The position numbers were made by a program, and so were the translations under genes. From UBA12481 sp942493265 (GTDB lineage Bacteria > Bacteroidota > Bacteroidia > Bacteroidales > UBA12481), in contig OW818688.1 in NCBI GenBank assembly GCA_942493265.1, positions 2,108,001 to 2,172,000 of the forward strand: 64,000 nucleotides of DNA, given 5' to 3'. The notes beneath the pieces were generated by a model, which ran no database searches, had not been told where the DNA came from, and saw nothing but the letters and a program-made list of their open reading frames with translations. This document shows, one piece after another, positions 26,640 to 35,392 of the stretch (position 1 is its first letter; the number at the start of each line of letters is the position of its first letter).

Positions 26640-26902
26640 CACTTGTCATAATGATACCTGCACGCAAAAATCCAAAGATCTTCCCCGTCAGCCTGATAAA
26701 CCAGCCTGTGTTCCCGGTCAATTCGTCTGGACCACAATCCCGCCAGATCATATTTAAGCGGTTCCGGTTTGCCCATTCCTTTGTGGGGATGCGATTGGAT
26801 ATCGCGGATGAGCGAGTTTATTTTCCTGAGCATCTTTTCATCCTCCGACTGCCAATAGAGATAATCCTCCCAGGCATTGAGTGAAAAAGTGATCCGCATC
26901 AT
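26639..26902 (-). CDS. yoeB: YoeB-family mRNA-cleaving toxin
   Basis: This 87-residue protein has the full YoeB/Txe fold in sequence: ITFSLNAWEDYLYWQSEDEKML, the basic block GLWSRRIDREHRLVYQ, and the C-terminal WIFACRYHYDK, whose His and Tyr correspond to the catalytic end of E. coli YoeB. Such toxins bind ribosomes and cut mRNA at the A site. The start overlaps the antitoxin's stop by 4 bp, the normal arrangement for antitoxin-first modules. The stop codon touches the third phased operator box. All catalytic-site residues I would expect appear present, so the toxin is probably active. Confidence 0.93.
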   Translation of the reverse strand: MMRITFSLNAWEDYLYWQSEDEKMLRKINSLIRDIQSHPHKGMGKPEPLKYDLAGLWSRRIDREHRLVYQADGEDLWIFACRYHYDK

Positions 26903-27153
26903 TCAGAAATCAGGTCTTTCTGAGCCGATTTGCCGGCTGCCATCTGCTCGATGGATTCGAACAGCCTTCGGGCATTCTTCTGAGAACTAAGCAGATGTAG
27001 TGTTTCCATGATGGAATTGTATTCTTCCAATGATATCAGGACAGCCCCTTTCCCGGAACCCCTTTTAATAATCAGGGTTTCATGGTTTTCTTCCACGGTA
27101 TCCAGATAATCCTTCAGGTCTTTCCGGAATTCAGTGTAATTGGCAGCTAACAT
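26899..27153 (-). CDS. yefM: YefM/Phd-family antitoxin
   Basis: The 84-residue protein begins MLAANYTEFRKDLKDYLDTV, continues with ETLIIKRGSGKGAVLISLEEYNSIMETLHLL, and ends in an acidic, flexible tail (QMAAGKSAQKDLISE) expected to neutralise YoeB. The N-terminal half is the Phd/YefM DNA-binding fold that autorepresses the operon. It overlaps the toxin gene by 4 bp. Upstream, CAAATATA (27183-27190; TATATTTG on this strand) is an exact -7 element. It lies within GTACAAATATACGTAC, whose GTAC ends suggest the operator. Confidence 0.93.
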   Translation of the reverse strand: MLAANYTEFRKDLKDYLDTVEENHETLIIKRGSGKGAVLISLEEYNSIMETLHLLSSQKNARRLFESIEQMAAGKSAQKDLISE

Positions 27154-27176
27154 GGCATTGCAATTAAGTAATTAAT

Positions 27177-27196
27177 CAGGTACAAATATACGTACT
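27177..27196 (-). promoter_or_regulatory. Promoter/operator of the yefM-yoeB module
   Basis: On the minus strand TATATTTG matches TAnnTTTG exactly and lies about 30 bp before the antitoxin ATG. The flanking GTAC half-sites resemble the TGTAC-type sites bound by YefM in other bacteria. No good -33 TTTG is seen. Confidence 0.45.
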
Positions 27197-27254
27197 TATT
27201 ATTTACATTGTTATCGTTGAACCTCCAAACCTAACAATGCCCATCAGCAGAAAA

Positions 27255-29675
27255 TCAATTACCCAGTTTTATTAATCCACTTTCGTTTTCACCTTCGGGT
27301 TTCTGACCGTTCGCCGATTTGAATGAATTGAGGTTATAAGTAAGTCCTAACCATAAAATTCGGGTATCTGTTTTGCTTGAATTGTTTAGGCTGAAAACGT
27401 CGTTGTCTGATTGAATTATCCATTTCCGGGTATTAAAAACATCAGTCAGGGTAAGACTGATCACCAGCTGATTTTTTAGCAAATTTCGTCTAACGGCAAT
27501 GTCTGCATAATAAATCCCACTTAAATCGAATTGTGGTAATGAAACAGGAGAATTGTAGTTCAGGAAAACCTGAATGTCTGTCTTTTGGTCAGGCTTGTAG
27601 GTAGCCTTAAGATTTCCGGTCCACGCAACGTTATCCAGGCTCAGGTTAATGCCATCATAAGTGCCGTTTGATTTGGCATAAAAAACCGAGAATCCGGGAT
27701 TTAAGGTAAGAACCTTTTTGATTTTAACGGTGGCATCCAAATCGGCTCCTACTTTGTTCAATCGGCCGCCATTAATGTAGGTGATAAATAGCTCGCTCGA
27801 AGAGGAAGGCAGGGTAACCTGGGTTATGAAATTCTTAGTAGAACTGAAGAATAGGTTGCTCCTGGTCTGGAATTTCTCATTGATCCAGATATGGTTTATC
27901 TCAGCCTTATCAAGAATCTCCGGAACCAGGTTGCGATTACCGGTTTCATAAGTCATCTGGTCAATCACATTGATAAACGGATTTAACTGCGGGTAAGTTG
28001 GTCTGGTTACCCGTCGGTTTATGGTTAAGGCGATACTTTGTGTTTTGCTGATATTGTGTTTGATCAACAGATAGGGAAACGGGAACAGGTAATCGGCTGC
28101 AATCGTTTCTTTAATTGACCTTTGTACCAGCTCTGAATTGTGATATTCAAACCGTGCCCCCACTTTATAATAAAGTTTCTTAAACAAACTGTCGGAATAC
28201 ATTGCATAGGCTGAGTAAATGAATTCCTTATGCTCCAAGTCGTTACTGAATGATTGATTTCGTATCCAATCGTTTGTGATGGTATCCAGGTCATAGAAAT
28301 CATAATTGAAACTATTCCATCTCGAGAAAGCTTTAAGCCCACTCTCAATTTTCCCTGATCGGAAAAGTGTTTTATAATGGTCGGCCTGAACTGTAATATT
28401 TGTCGGTGCGCCACCCCCGGATGACTTTTGTAAAAGCCGGTCATCAATAAAATATTCAGCCGGTCTGGATCCATGAGTGCGTGAAAATGAAGCATCGGCC
28501 GAGATCTCTTGCTTATTATTTTGCAGAACTCTCTTATAAGATAACGTGCTTTCTATCACTCGTCTTGAAAAAGTAATTTCATTTCGGCGGTTAAAAGAAG
28601 ATTCGGGTAACGCATCCTGAACCAATGTTCCGGAAATGTTCTGAGTATTATAAAGATGCATGAACATGGTTTTAACTCCCAAAGATATAATCGTCCTGGG
28701 GGATGGTCTTGCCGTAATGGTCATCGCACCCGTTTGGGTTGGAGTTATCTGGGTGGATCGGATATCCTGTTCAACCAATACGTCTGATAAATATAACTGA
28801 CGGTCTAAACTACTGGTGATTGCAACTTTTTCAAATTTCCCATTGTAGTTTAACCCGACATCCCAAATTCCTTTTCTAAGATTGAGGTTTAATCCGCCAT
28901 TTAGGCGGTTATTGATCCCAAAGTTCAAGGTTGCCATGGCACTTATCCCTGATGAACCTTGCCTTTTCATCACCACATTAATGATTCCACCAGTACCCTC
29001 AGCATCATATTTTGCATCAGGATTGGTAATGATCTCCACACTTTCAATTCCGGAGGCTGGAATTGAGTTTATGGATGCCACTGTGGTTGGCTTACCATCA
29101 ACCAAAATCAGGATATTGCTACTCCCTCTGAGATAGATATTGTTTTCTGCATCAATGGTTATGGAGGACATGCTTTTCAGAACCTCTGTAAGATTACCAG
29201 TAACTGAAGATAGATTCTGGGCGACATTAATTTTTGTTTTCTCAATAGTAACCTGCTTTTCACTTTGCTTTCCGGTAACTTGAACCTCCTTTATATTTAG
29301 GGAGGAGCTGCTCAACATGATTGGGTGATCAAGGATGACTGACGCATCAAGAATTTTTATTGTGGTGGAATGAGATTTATACCCGACAAAGCTCGATTTG
29401 AGCAGGAATTCTCCCTGGTTGAGATTGTTGATGGTAAACTGCCCTTTCGCATTGGTAATGGTGCCATTAACCAGTGAATTGTCAGCCTGGCGATATACTG
29501 ACACTGAAGCCAGCTCAATCGGATTCTTACTCAATGAGTCTATCAGAATTCCAGAAATGGTAAAGGGATGCTTACTTTGGCTGAAAGCTGTCAGAACGGG
29601 TAATAAAGCTAAAACAACAAAAAATGAAAACTTGTAAGTAACAGATATTCTAATAATTGATTGATTGATCGACAT
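27255..29675 (-). CDS. Outer-membrane beta-barrel receptor (OMP_b-brl_3 / TonB-receptor-like)
   Basis: This 806-residue protein has an N-terminal signal anchor (YKFSFFVVLALLPVLTAFSQ) and a carboxypeptidase-like domain (ISGILIDSLSKNPIELASVSV). The plug has YLRGSSNILILVDGKPT and YDAEGTGGIINVVMKRQ, and a large barrel follows (TINRRVTRPTYPQLNPF, GNRNLVPE). These are hallmarks of the 'outer membrane beta-barrel family' common in Bacteroidota, related to TonB receptors but often without a known ligand. The C-terminal tail after the last strand is polar (GQKPEGENESGLIKLGN), which is unusual for a receptor ending in an aromatic residue. A 42-residue membrane peptide gene lies 19 bp upstream. Confidence 0.88.
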   Translation of the reverse strand: MSINQSIIRISVTYKFSFFVVLALLPVLTAFSQSKHPFTISGILIDSLSKNPIELASVSVYRQADNSLVNGTITNAKGQFTINNLNQGEFLLKSSFVGYKSHSTTIKILDASVILDHPIMLSSSSLNIKEVQVTGKQSEKQVTIEKTKINVAQNLSSVTGNLTEVLKSMSSITIDAENNIYLRGSSNILILVDGKPTTVASINSIPASGIESVEIITNPDAKYDAEGTGGIINVVMKRQGSSGISAMATLNFGINNRLNGGLNLNLRKGIWDVGLNYNGKFEKVAITSSLDRQLYLSDVLVEQDIRSTQITPTQTGAMTITARPSPRTIISLGVKTMFMHLYNTQNISGTLVQDALPESSFNRRNEITFSRRVIESTLSYKRVLQNNKQEISADASFSRTHGSRPAEYFIDDRLLQKSSGGGAPTNITVQADHYKTLFRSGKIESGLKAFSRWNSFNYDFYDLDTITNDWIRNQSFSNDLEHKEFIYSAYAMYSDSLFKKLYYKVGARFEYHNSELVQRSIKETIAADYLFPFPYLLIKHNISKTQSIALTINRRVTRPTYPQLNPFINVIDQMTYETGNRNLVPEILDKAEINHIWINEKFQTRSNLFFSSTKNFITQVTLPSSSSELFITYINGGRLNKVGADLDATVKIKKVLTLNPGFSVFYAKSNGTYDGINLSLDNVAWTGNLKATYKPDQKTDIQVFLNYNSPVSLPQFDLSGIYYADIAVRRNLLKNQLVISLTLTDVFNTRKWIIQSDNDVFSLNNSSKTDTRILWLGLTYNLNSFKSANGQKPEGENESGLIKLGN

Positions 29676-29694
29676 CTATTTTGATGGTTAAAGA

Positions 29695-29823
29695 TTACTT
29701 TGAAAGGAACTTTTTGATAGCCACCAGGATCAGAATCAATCCGCCACACAGACCTAAAAGTCCTCCAAAAGCACCGGTTATCCGACCTATAATGATCAGT
29801 TTAATTAATGAAGGTACATCCAT
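29695..29823 (-). CDS. 42-residue single-span membrane peptide
   Basis: Reading the minus strand from the ATG at 29823 gives 42 residues: a short N-terminus (MDVPSLIK), a long Gly/Leu/Ile-rich helix (IGRITGAFGGLLGLCGG, then LILILVAI) and a basic end (KKFLSK). One transmembrane span with a positive tail fits a small inner-membrane peptide with its C-terminus inside. It ends 19 bp before the start of the barrel gene on the same strand, so cotranscription is likely. I recognise no family. Support comes from the hydrophobic pattern, position and clean start; a chance frame remains possible. Confidence 0.55.
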   Translation of the reverse strand: MDVPSLIKLIIIGRITGAFGGLLGLCGGLILILVAIKKFLSK

Positions 29824-29891
29824 ATGTCTGCTTTTTATTGCAAGGTAATGGATGTTTCGGTAAGGTTAATACAGGATTGATAAGTCAAAAC

Positions 29892-29930
29892 AAAAACCGG
29901 AATGCCTTTCAATCGGGTGTTCCGGTTTTT
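29892..29930. terminator. Bidirectional intrinsic terminator
   Basis: AAAAACCGGAA (29892-29902) and TTCCGGTTTTT (29920-29930) pair perfectly over 11 bp around a 17-nt loop. Reading either way gives a stem with flanking A and T tracts. It separates the Cys-rich gene from the receptor unit; both are on the minus strand, so it would terminate transcripts of the Cys-rich gene. Confidence 0.8.
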
Positions 29931-30041
29931 AAGTTGTCGGTGTAGGTCTCTATAACCCTAATTGCCATCATCAGGTCAATTACAAGGGTACATCTGGTAA
30001 CCAAACAAGAGATAGATTTGTCAATTTCGAAACACGGATAG

Positions 30042-30386
30042 CTACTTTGTTTTGCCTTTGCAGGTGCCAGTACATGAAGACTGATCGCAGGTTTTCACCT
30101 CTTTGCAAACTTTGCCATCATGGCCCTTACACGTTTTGGGATCACAGGTTCCCAACTTGTGGTCGCAACCTTTTTCTGCACATTTTGCGGGATCACAGGC
30201 AACACCTTTAGCACAAGTTGTTGCATGATTGCAAGTTGCTGAACATTTCGTTTGAACCTGCTCCTTCTTGACCGCGGATTTTGTTTTTTTATCCTTACCC
30301 TCGCCAACAGGATTGGCACTGACGAAGAGAACCATGACAAAAGCCATAATCATGGTGCTTACGATTCTGGTGATTCGGTTTTTCAT
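30042..30386 (-). CDS. Exported cysteine-rich protein, possible metal binder
   Basis: The 114-residue protein has a signal peptide (residues 1-25, AFVMVLFVSANPV), a Lys-rich linker, and a tail of about 68 residues with twelve cysteines and three histidines (CNHATTC, CDPAKCAEKGCDH, CDPKTCKGHDG, CDQSSCTGTCKG). Cys spacing is irregular but dense, as in metallothionein-like or disulfide-rich secreted proteins. I do not recognise a named family. Because it is exported, either disulfides or metal loading outside the cytosol is possible. It lies between a bidirectional terminator and the lipoprotein locus and seems to have its own transcript. Confidence 0.8.
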   Translation of the reverse strand: MKNRITRIVSTMIMAFVMVLFVSANPVGEGKDKKTKSAVKKEQVQTKCSATCNHATTCAKGVACDPAKCAEKGCDHKLGTCDPKTCKGHDGKVCKEVKTCDQSSCTGTCKGKTK

Positions 30387-30561
30387 TTTGTTTGTATTTT
30401 TTTAAGTCCTTCAAATGTATGGCATCCACAAACAGCTAGCAGTTAAAGTATTGTTAAATTATTCACGAGCGATTGGAATTATTTTTATGCTACTCAGTTT
30501 TCATTTAACTCGACAATTTCTATTGCGAAGCATACCAGCTTCATGTCCATGCGTGATGTCG

Positions 30562-31731
30562 TTACGGCTCCTCGTCCCGAACTTCTGAGGCCCTTGACAG
30601 CTCCCAGATTACCAGCACCGGATTGTCATTCTCCGAAATTTTCTCATCCCAGGCTCTCAGTTTTTCACTTGCGGAATGATCCGCCCCTGCGAGATTGGCG
30701 CGTATCTTTTCTTTGAAATCCATTGCGGAATATTCTGCGATGGCAAAAGTTTTACTTTCAAAATTGATCTCCGAAGGATAAATGTCAAAATTCAGCTCCT
30801 GTATCCGGAATGATTTGACAATAGCGGCTTTGAGGCTATCCGGCCTGACCTCAACCAGTTGACGCCGACCGTACTTCCTTGCCTTATTGGCGCTGGATAT
30901 TAATGTCTTATTCAGATACAGATACTTGCCGGATGAGTAAATGTAATTCACCATCAGGAATTTATCATAGGTTTCTGCCGGATTGAGTTTTGATAAATTC
31001 AAGGTGTACCAGATCGGATATAATTGATTGTCATGGAATTGCATGATGGAGTCGCAATAAGGGGCTGATAGGGTGGCTCCTCCCAAACCGTCAGGATGGA
31101 GGTGCGCCGGACCTAAAATTGATTCCATTTCAAAAGTTCCAAAGTCCTTTGAATAAGTCAGATTGCCTTTAAAGTCCTGTGCATAAAATTTGAACTGCCG
31201 CCCCTTTTCCCCGGCTTCATCATTCATGATTACCAGGGTGGAATCGTTGAGAATGGCCATGTCATTAATCCGTCCGGTGATAGCCATTGGGAAGCTGGTA
31301 ACCTGGCCTGTGTAAAGATCGCAGCAATAAATCCGTTCCCTGCTTTTTGTATAATCATTGAAATAGAACCTGGATTCATAAATAATGGCAGTTCCTGGGA
31401 CGATGAACTCATTCGGTCCTTTGCCTTTGCTCATCAGCTGACGGATAAACCGACCCTGCCGGTTAAATTGCTGAAGCCCCTTTTCAGTTTCAACCACGAT
31501 AAAATCATTTGAAGCAAAGATGTATTTGGCACCGGATCCAATCAGGATCGAAGGATTGGTTTCCAATGGAACAATTAGGTAATCATTTAATTGAGTAGTC
31601 AAATCAATGGAGATGGTATCTGTAATATTGGCAATATCCATGGCCGGAACCTTCGCTTCATCATTCTGAACCGGCTTTCCGGTGCACCCCGCAATTGCCA
31701 AAAAACACGCTAAAGCCAAATAAAATCTCAT
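30562..31731 (-). CDS. 6-bladed beta-propeller lipoprotein
   Basis: This 389-residue protein has a lipobox near residue 16 (LAIAGC). It then shows the pattern of Bacteroidota '6-bladed beta-propeller' proteins: LIVPLETNPSILIGSGAKYIF near the start, then IVVETEKGLQQFNRQGRFIRQLMSKGKGPNEF and successive strands with FYFNDYTKSRERIY and HPDGLGG. Such proteins sit next to other surface lipoproteins and are thought to bind ligands or partners; no enzyme role is known. It is the last gene of a four-gene set (35161 to 30562) and starts 12 bp after the preceding stop. Confidence 0.85.
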   Translation of the reverse strand: MRFYLALACFLAIAGCTGKPVQNDEAKVPAMDIANITDTISIDLTTQLNDYLIVPLETNPSILIGSGAKYIFASNDFIVVETEKGLQQFNRQGRFIRQLMSKGKGPNEFIVPGTAIIYESRFYFNDYTKSRERIYCCDLYTGQVTSFPMAITGRINDMAILNDSTLVIMNDEAGEKGRQFKFYAQDFKGNLTYSKDFGTFEMESILGPAHLHPDGLGGATLSAPYCDSIMQFHDNQLYPIWYTLNLSKLNPAETYDKFLMVNYIYSSGKYLYLNKTLISSANKARKYGRRQLVEVRPDSLKAAIVKSFRIQELNFDIYPSEINFESKTFAIAEYSAMDFKEKIRANLAGADHSASEKLRAWDEKISENDNPVLVIWELSRASEVRDEEP

Positions 31732-31743
31732 ATTCTCAGTTTT

Positions 31744-33084
31744 TCAAATCCAGATGGAATAGATCTTCTTGATCCGCTTGCCGGTATCGGGCTGATAAAG
31801 AAAATAGAGCCTGTCGTTCAGGAATTTGCAGTTTTCGATATGATGGTAATCCCTGACCATGAACCGGCGGATTTCCTGTCCGGTTTCCGGATTGATCTCG
31901 ATGAAATGGGTGAACGTCCCCTGCGGATACTCAACATAGATTCTACCATTGCCGGTATCCAGATGAACATCCTGAAAATAGATGCCATACAGTTTATTGT
32001 TGATCCCAACTTCCCGAATAATCTGGCCCTTTGCATCCAGCCAATAAATAGTCGCCGCTTCCCGGTCAAAAATCAGCTGATGCTTTCCGTACGGCAAAGC
32101 TTTGGTGAAAACCGGACGAAAATCGGTCATCAAGGTGAACTGGCTCCCGAAATATCTATGGTATGCCGGCTCATAAACCGATGCAAGCCATGCATTTATA
32201 CATCCACCGGTGCACCCTTCCGGAGGCTGCATGGTAATAGGAACCTGACTTTGCTGCGTCCAGGTTCTCTTCAGGGAACCAGCCTCCCTTTCTTTCATCA
32301 GGCCTCCGGTTGAATAGATAAGCTGAACATACTGACTGTCCCTTACGGCAAAATAGTTGTCATATTGATGATTGAATGAACTTTTTCTGATCATGATCAT
32401 CGAATCAGTAATGCCGCAAACCGGCAAGATAAAATCCATAATAAAAGGCCTTTGGTAGGCATTCCGGACCGCTATCTCTTTGTGGGTCAATTGCAGTTCA
32501 AGCACCGAATCGGCACAAAAGGCAAAAATGTTCTCCTGACAATCCTGAAATAGGGAGTCGAGACCCTTGTAAGTATGGTTACTGATCATTTTCCCGCTTA
32601 AATCCGACACCAGCAATTCCTTCCGGAACTCATTCCCGTTCCTGAATCCCAGCGCGACAATCCGCTTCCCCACAATCTTGTAATCAATGATCGCGTAAGG
32701 ATCCTTTTCAAAAAGCGTTGACGTAGCTTTTACCTGAACCTCCCTGATTTGTATGGAGGCCTGGTTCAGGAGAAAAACCCGGTTCTGGTTTTTAAATGAT
32801 CTGTTGTACTGATCTTCATTTTCAATAACCACAGTATCCCTGATATAACCCATGGATTGAAGGAACAGCACCGCCGGAAATTCCCTGAAAGTAATTTTAA
32901 ACAATCCCTGATCATTCGTTGACGTCCCTTCAATGCCATTATTCAGAATAATGCTTGCACTGATAATCGGTTGATTGGTCTTGCTGTCTCTGATTGTGCC
33001 ATCAACTTTATACGTCTGGCTGAAAACCCCGATGGATACTGACAGGCAGATCGCCAGGAATACTATAGGGCGGAGATGTTTCAT
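31744..33084 (-). CDS. Carboxypeptidase-like regulatory domain protein with propeller-like body
   Basis: The start at 33084 begins a clear signal peptide (MKHLRPIVFLAICLSVSIG), giving 446 residues. A start at 33144 would overlap the previous gene and add 20 uncharacteristic residues. Residues about 22-105 form a CarboxypepD_reg domain (VDGTIRDSKTNQPIISASIIL), a module usually fused to TonB receptors. The remaining 340 residues have no barrel. They carry beta-propeller-like strands (ITDSMIMIRKSSFNHQYDNYFAVRDSQ, ILNIDSTIAG-type region), similar in feel to the next gene. The combination suggests a surface scaffold. Function unknown. Confidence 0.8.
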   Translation of the reverse strand: MKHLRPIVFLAICLSVSIGVFSQTYKVDGTIRDSKTNQPIISASIILNNGIEGTSTNDQGLFKITFREFPAVLFLQSMGYIRDTVVIENEDQYNRSFKNQNRVFLLNQASIQIREVQVKATSTLFEKDPYAIIDYKIVGKRIVALGFRNGNEFRKELLVSDLSGKMISNHTYKGLDSLFQDCQENIFAFCADSVLELQLTHKEIAVRNAYQRPFIMDFILPVCGITDSMIMIRKSSFNHQYDNYFAVRDSQYVQLIYSTGGLMKEREAGSLKRTWTQQSQVPITMQPPEGCTGGCINAWLASVYEPAYHRYFGSQFTLMTDFRPVFTKALPYGKHQLIFDREAATIYWLDAKGQIIREVGINNKLYGIYFQDVHLDTGNGRIYVEYPQGTFTHFIEINPETGQEIRRFMVRDYHHIENCKFLNDRLYFLYQPDTGKRIKKIYSIWI

Positions 33085-33137
33085 GATGGGTTTCTTCAAG
33101 GATATATTTATGCTTCGGTTATTTGAATTTGAAAAGT

Positions 33138-34220
33138 TCACCATTTAATGAATTTCAGATGTTTGGTAAACCGCCCGCTAACTAGTGAATCCATACTGTT
33201 ATTATCCAGCGTAAATCCAAATTTTCCGGTTGTACTCACAGAGGCAAAAATCCCCAATCCATTGATTACGTTTGAAATGGGTTTGCCGATCTGATCTGAT
33301 ACAATTTTATCAGATTCCAGATATTGGCCGAAAACAGGATCGGCATTAAAAACAATCAGGTCAAAGTTGATTAGTTTTCTGGATTCTACACCCGGACGGT
33401 CTTTTATCCTTCCACCGAGATGTGCCAGAATACTTTCCGTGAAAGGAAATCCTGAAAAATAAGGTATTTCTGATCCTCCATCGCCAACAAATACTTTCTT
33501 TTCGAATGGACCGAAATCCCAGGTCAGTTGTTTTTCCTTCCAATCGCCATTCTCAAATTCCTGGTAGTGTACGGTGATTTTAGGCTCCTGGTAATTTCCG
33601 TGTGAATTCCATGACCATTCCACCTGATTGTTATACAGGCTCATTGATACCGCATTACCCAGACTCATTAAAAAGGGTCGTGCACAAATCCGGGTAGCAG
33701 CCACCGAATAAATGTCGGTTCCGGGTTGTTGAACGACCAGCCGGAGAAAAAGAGAGTTCAGCGTAACAGCGCCATACAGACCAAATCTTACAAATTCGCT
33801 GGATGGGAGCGTATAAACCTTTCTGAATTTGCCATTTGCTGGATCAGTAACAAATGTAGGATGCATTTCCTTCCTGATAATCAGCTCGCCCTGGTGCGGA
33901 TAATCCGTTAACCATTGTTCCCAGCCATAGCTGCTGCCATAAACTTTCGCTTCCGGATCGAAACGTAATTCCAGGGTGACATTCAGAGAGTCAAAATAGA
34001 GGTCAGTATCAGATTGAATGCCTGACTTTTCCGGACCCTCCGGGAGAAATGTTTTGGTAACGGACACCTGGTACTCCTGTTCATCATTATCAATTAATCC
34101 AAAGATAACCGGTATAGGCTGGCCAGGCATACCAGGATTAAATTCGGTCTCGCAGCCAAACAGCAAGATCAATAACGTCAGGAATGCCTGCCAGGATATT
34201 ATTGTGTTTTTTTTATGCAT
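33138..34220 (-). CDS. DUF4249-family lipoprotein
   Basis: This 360-residue protein has a lipobox about residue 23 (LLILLFGC) and the start typical of DUF4249 (CETEFNPGMPGQPIPVIFGLIDNDEQ), followed by beta-rich segments (YQVSVTKTFLPEGPEKSG, VTLELRF). In Bacteroidota DUF4249 genes usually sit beside a TonB-dependent receptor and are thought to be its surface lid or ligand-binding partner. Here no receptor gene adjoins; the partners are a FISUMP protein and two propeller proteins. It overlaps the upstream gene by 22 bp, which indicates tight translational coupling. Confidence 0.82.
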   Translation of the reverse strand: MHKKNTIISWQAFLTLLILLFGCETEFNPGMPGQPIPVIFGLIDNDEQEYQVSVTKTFLPEGPEKSGIQSDTDLYFDSLNVTLELRFDPEAKVYGSSYGWEQWLTDYPHQGELIIRKEMHPTFVTDPANGKFRKVYTLPSSEFVRFGLYGAVTLNSLFLRLVVQQPGTDIYSVAATRICARPFLMSLGNAVSMSLYNNQVEWSWNSHGNYQEPKITVHYQEFENGDWKEKQLTWDFGPFEKKVFVGDGGSEIPYFSGFPFTESILAHLGGRIKDRPGVESRKLINFDLIVFNADPVFGQYLESDKIVSDQIGKPISNVINGLGIFASVSTTGKFGFTLDNNSMDSLVSGRFTKHLKFIKW

Positions 34221-35161
34221 CTCACCGGTAATGCTGATTGATAATAATCCTGAACTTCGCCGTCCGGATTGTAATAAATTAAATTCATGTTTCCCCGGTA
34301 CCAGATGATGTATGGCATATTGGATGAATAGTCGCCCTGGAATTCACCGGTCCACCAATGGCTGTCACCCATCGAAAACGCATGATTGTTATACCAATTA
34401 TATGTACCTCCCTTGGTTGTCAGATCCAGATTCCAGAACCCACCGGGACCAAACAGTCGCTCCGCCGGCGAAACCTGATAGTCTTTGTAGAAGATTTTCG
34501 CTAGTGTCACCCCGTCGGGCAGCTGCCATCCTTCCGGGCAGATGCCTTGAGGAAGATTTGCCTTTGACCAGTTAGAAACCTCTTTCCAGGTATATAATCC
34601 ACCCTTGAATTCTGCTTGGACTGAGTCATTATTATAATAGTATTTCTCAACGATTCCATTGTGTTCCTGCCCTTGAGGCGCCAAAATCAATCTGCCGAAG
34701 TCCAGGTTTTCCGACATCCACCATACATCCTCTATCAGGGTAATTTTATAAGACCTGCCATCGCGGCGATCCACCAGCCGGGATACTTTTACGATATCGG
34801 TTATCAAAATTTCCATTGATGTGGTATCGGTGGCACCTTCCTGATCCTTAACCTCAAGTGTTGGTTTGAATGTGCCATGCCGGCGGTATCTGTAAGCGGT
34901 AACTTTTTGGGTAATGTATTCCGTGTCCCAGGTCCCGTCGCCCTCAAAATCCCATCTGACAAAAAGTTCCGGTTGCCCATCATCCGGATCTGAAACCGCT
35001 CTGGCATCAAACTCCAGAACGGCTAGCGTATCAGCCAGATAGGCGGATATCTTAAATTGTGCATCCGGGGGCAGATTGATCTGTTCGCATGATGTTACCA
35101 GCCTGAAAAGGAGGATAATCCCGAACATCCATCTGCTGAATATACCCAACCTGAACTTCAT
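34199..35161 (-). CDS. PKD + FISUMP-domain lipoprotein
   Basis: This 320-residue protein has a lipobox near residue 25 (FRLVTSC). Residues about 35-125 are a PKD-like Ig domain (VRWDFEGDGTWDTEYITQK, ATDTTSMEILIT). From about residue 130 it has a FISUMP domain (VWWMSENLDFG, CPEGWQLPDGVTLAKIF, SALPVRCIKKTQ). Unlike the FISUMP protein at 4026 it is lipid anchored and has no sorting tail. It is the first gene of the four-gene lipoprotein locus and overlaps the DUF4249 gene by 22 bp. The likely location is the outer-membrane surface; the ligand is unknown. Confidence 0.85.
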   Translation of the reverse strand: MKFRLGIFSRWMFGIILLFRLVTSCEQINLPPDAQFKISAYLADTLAVLEFDARAVSDPDDGQPELFVRWDFEGDGTWDTEYITQKVTAYRYRRHGTFKPTLEVKDQEGATDTTSMEILITDIVKVSRLVDRRDGRSYKITLIEDVWWMSENLDFGRLILAPQGQEHNGIVEKYYYNNDSVQAEFKGGLYTWKEVSNWSKANLPQGICPEGWQLPDGVTLAKIFYKDYQVSPAERLFGPGGFWNLDLTTKGGTYNWYNNHAFSMGDSHWWTGEFQGDYSSNMPYIIWYRGNMNLIYYNPDGEVQDYYQSALPVRCIKKTQ

Positions 35162-35185
35162 AATAATAACTATCTAGGTTTTGGG

Positions 35186-35239
35186 GACATCAAATCAAAA
35201 ATGGCACCTGTGGGCAATCAAAATAGTACCAGTGGCTGA
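35186..35239. mobile_element. Possible IS21-type end remnant
   Basis: Two imperfect tandem units lie side by side: AATCAAAAATGGCACCTGTGGG and CAATCAAAATAGTACCAGTGGC-like. Tandem 20-25-nt repeats of the form 'TCAAAATGGCACC' are characteristic of IS21-family ends as I remember them. No transposase or istB-like gene follows, so this would be a scar. The rest of the 230-bp gap holds only the small hairpin TACCCGATATTTTTCGGGTA (35301-35320) and a TATTTTTG -7 match at 35374. Confidence 0.35.
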
Positions 35240-35392
35240 TAGTAAATGTAATACTTATGTTCTTGACGGCAAAACTTTTAACTCGGTTAAAAACAAGGAT
35301 ACCCGATATTTTTCGGGTAGCGACTTGTTATAAACAATCCAAAAGCTAACTTCCAAAGGCCCGAAGAAAAGCCTATTTTTGAGTAGAATTAT

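Noticed and set aside
30562..35161. The lipoprotein locus as a polysaccharide utilization locus
   Set aside because: No SusC or SusD homologue and no glycosidase belongs to the set.
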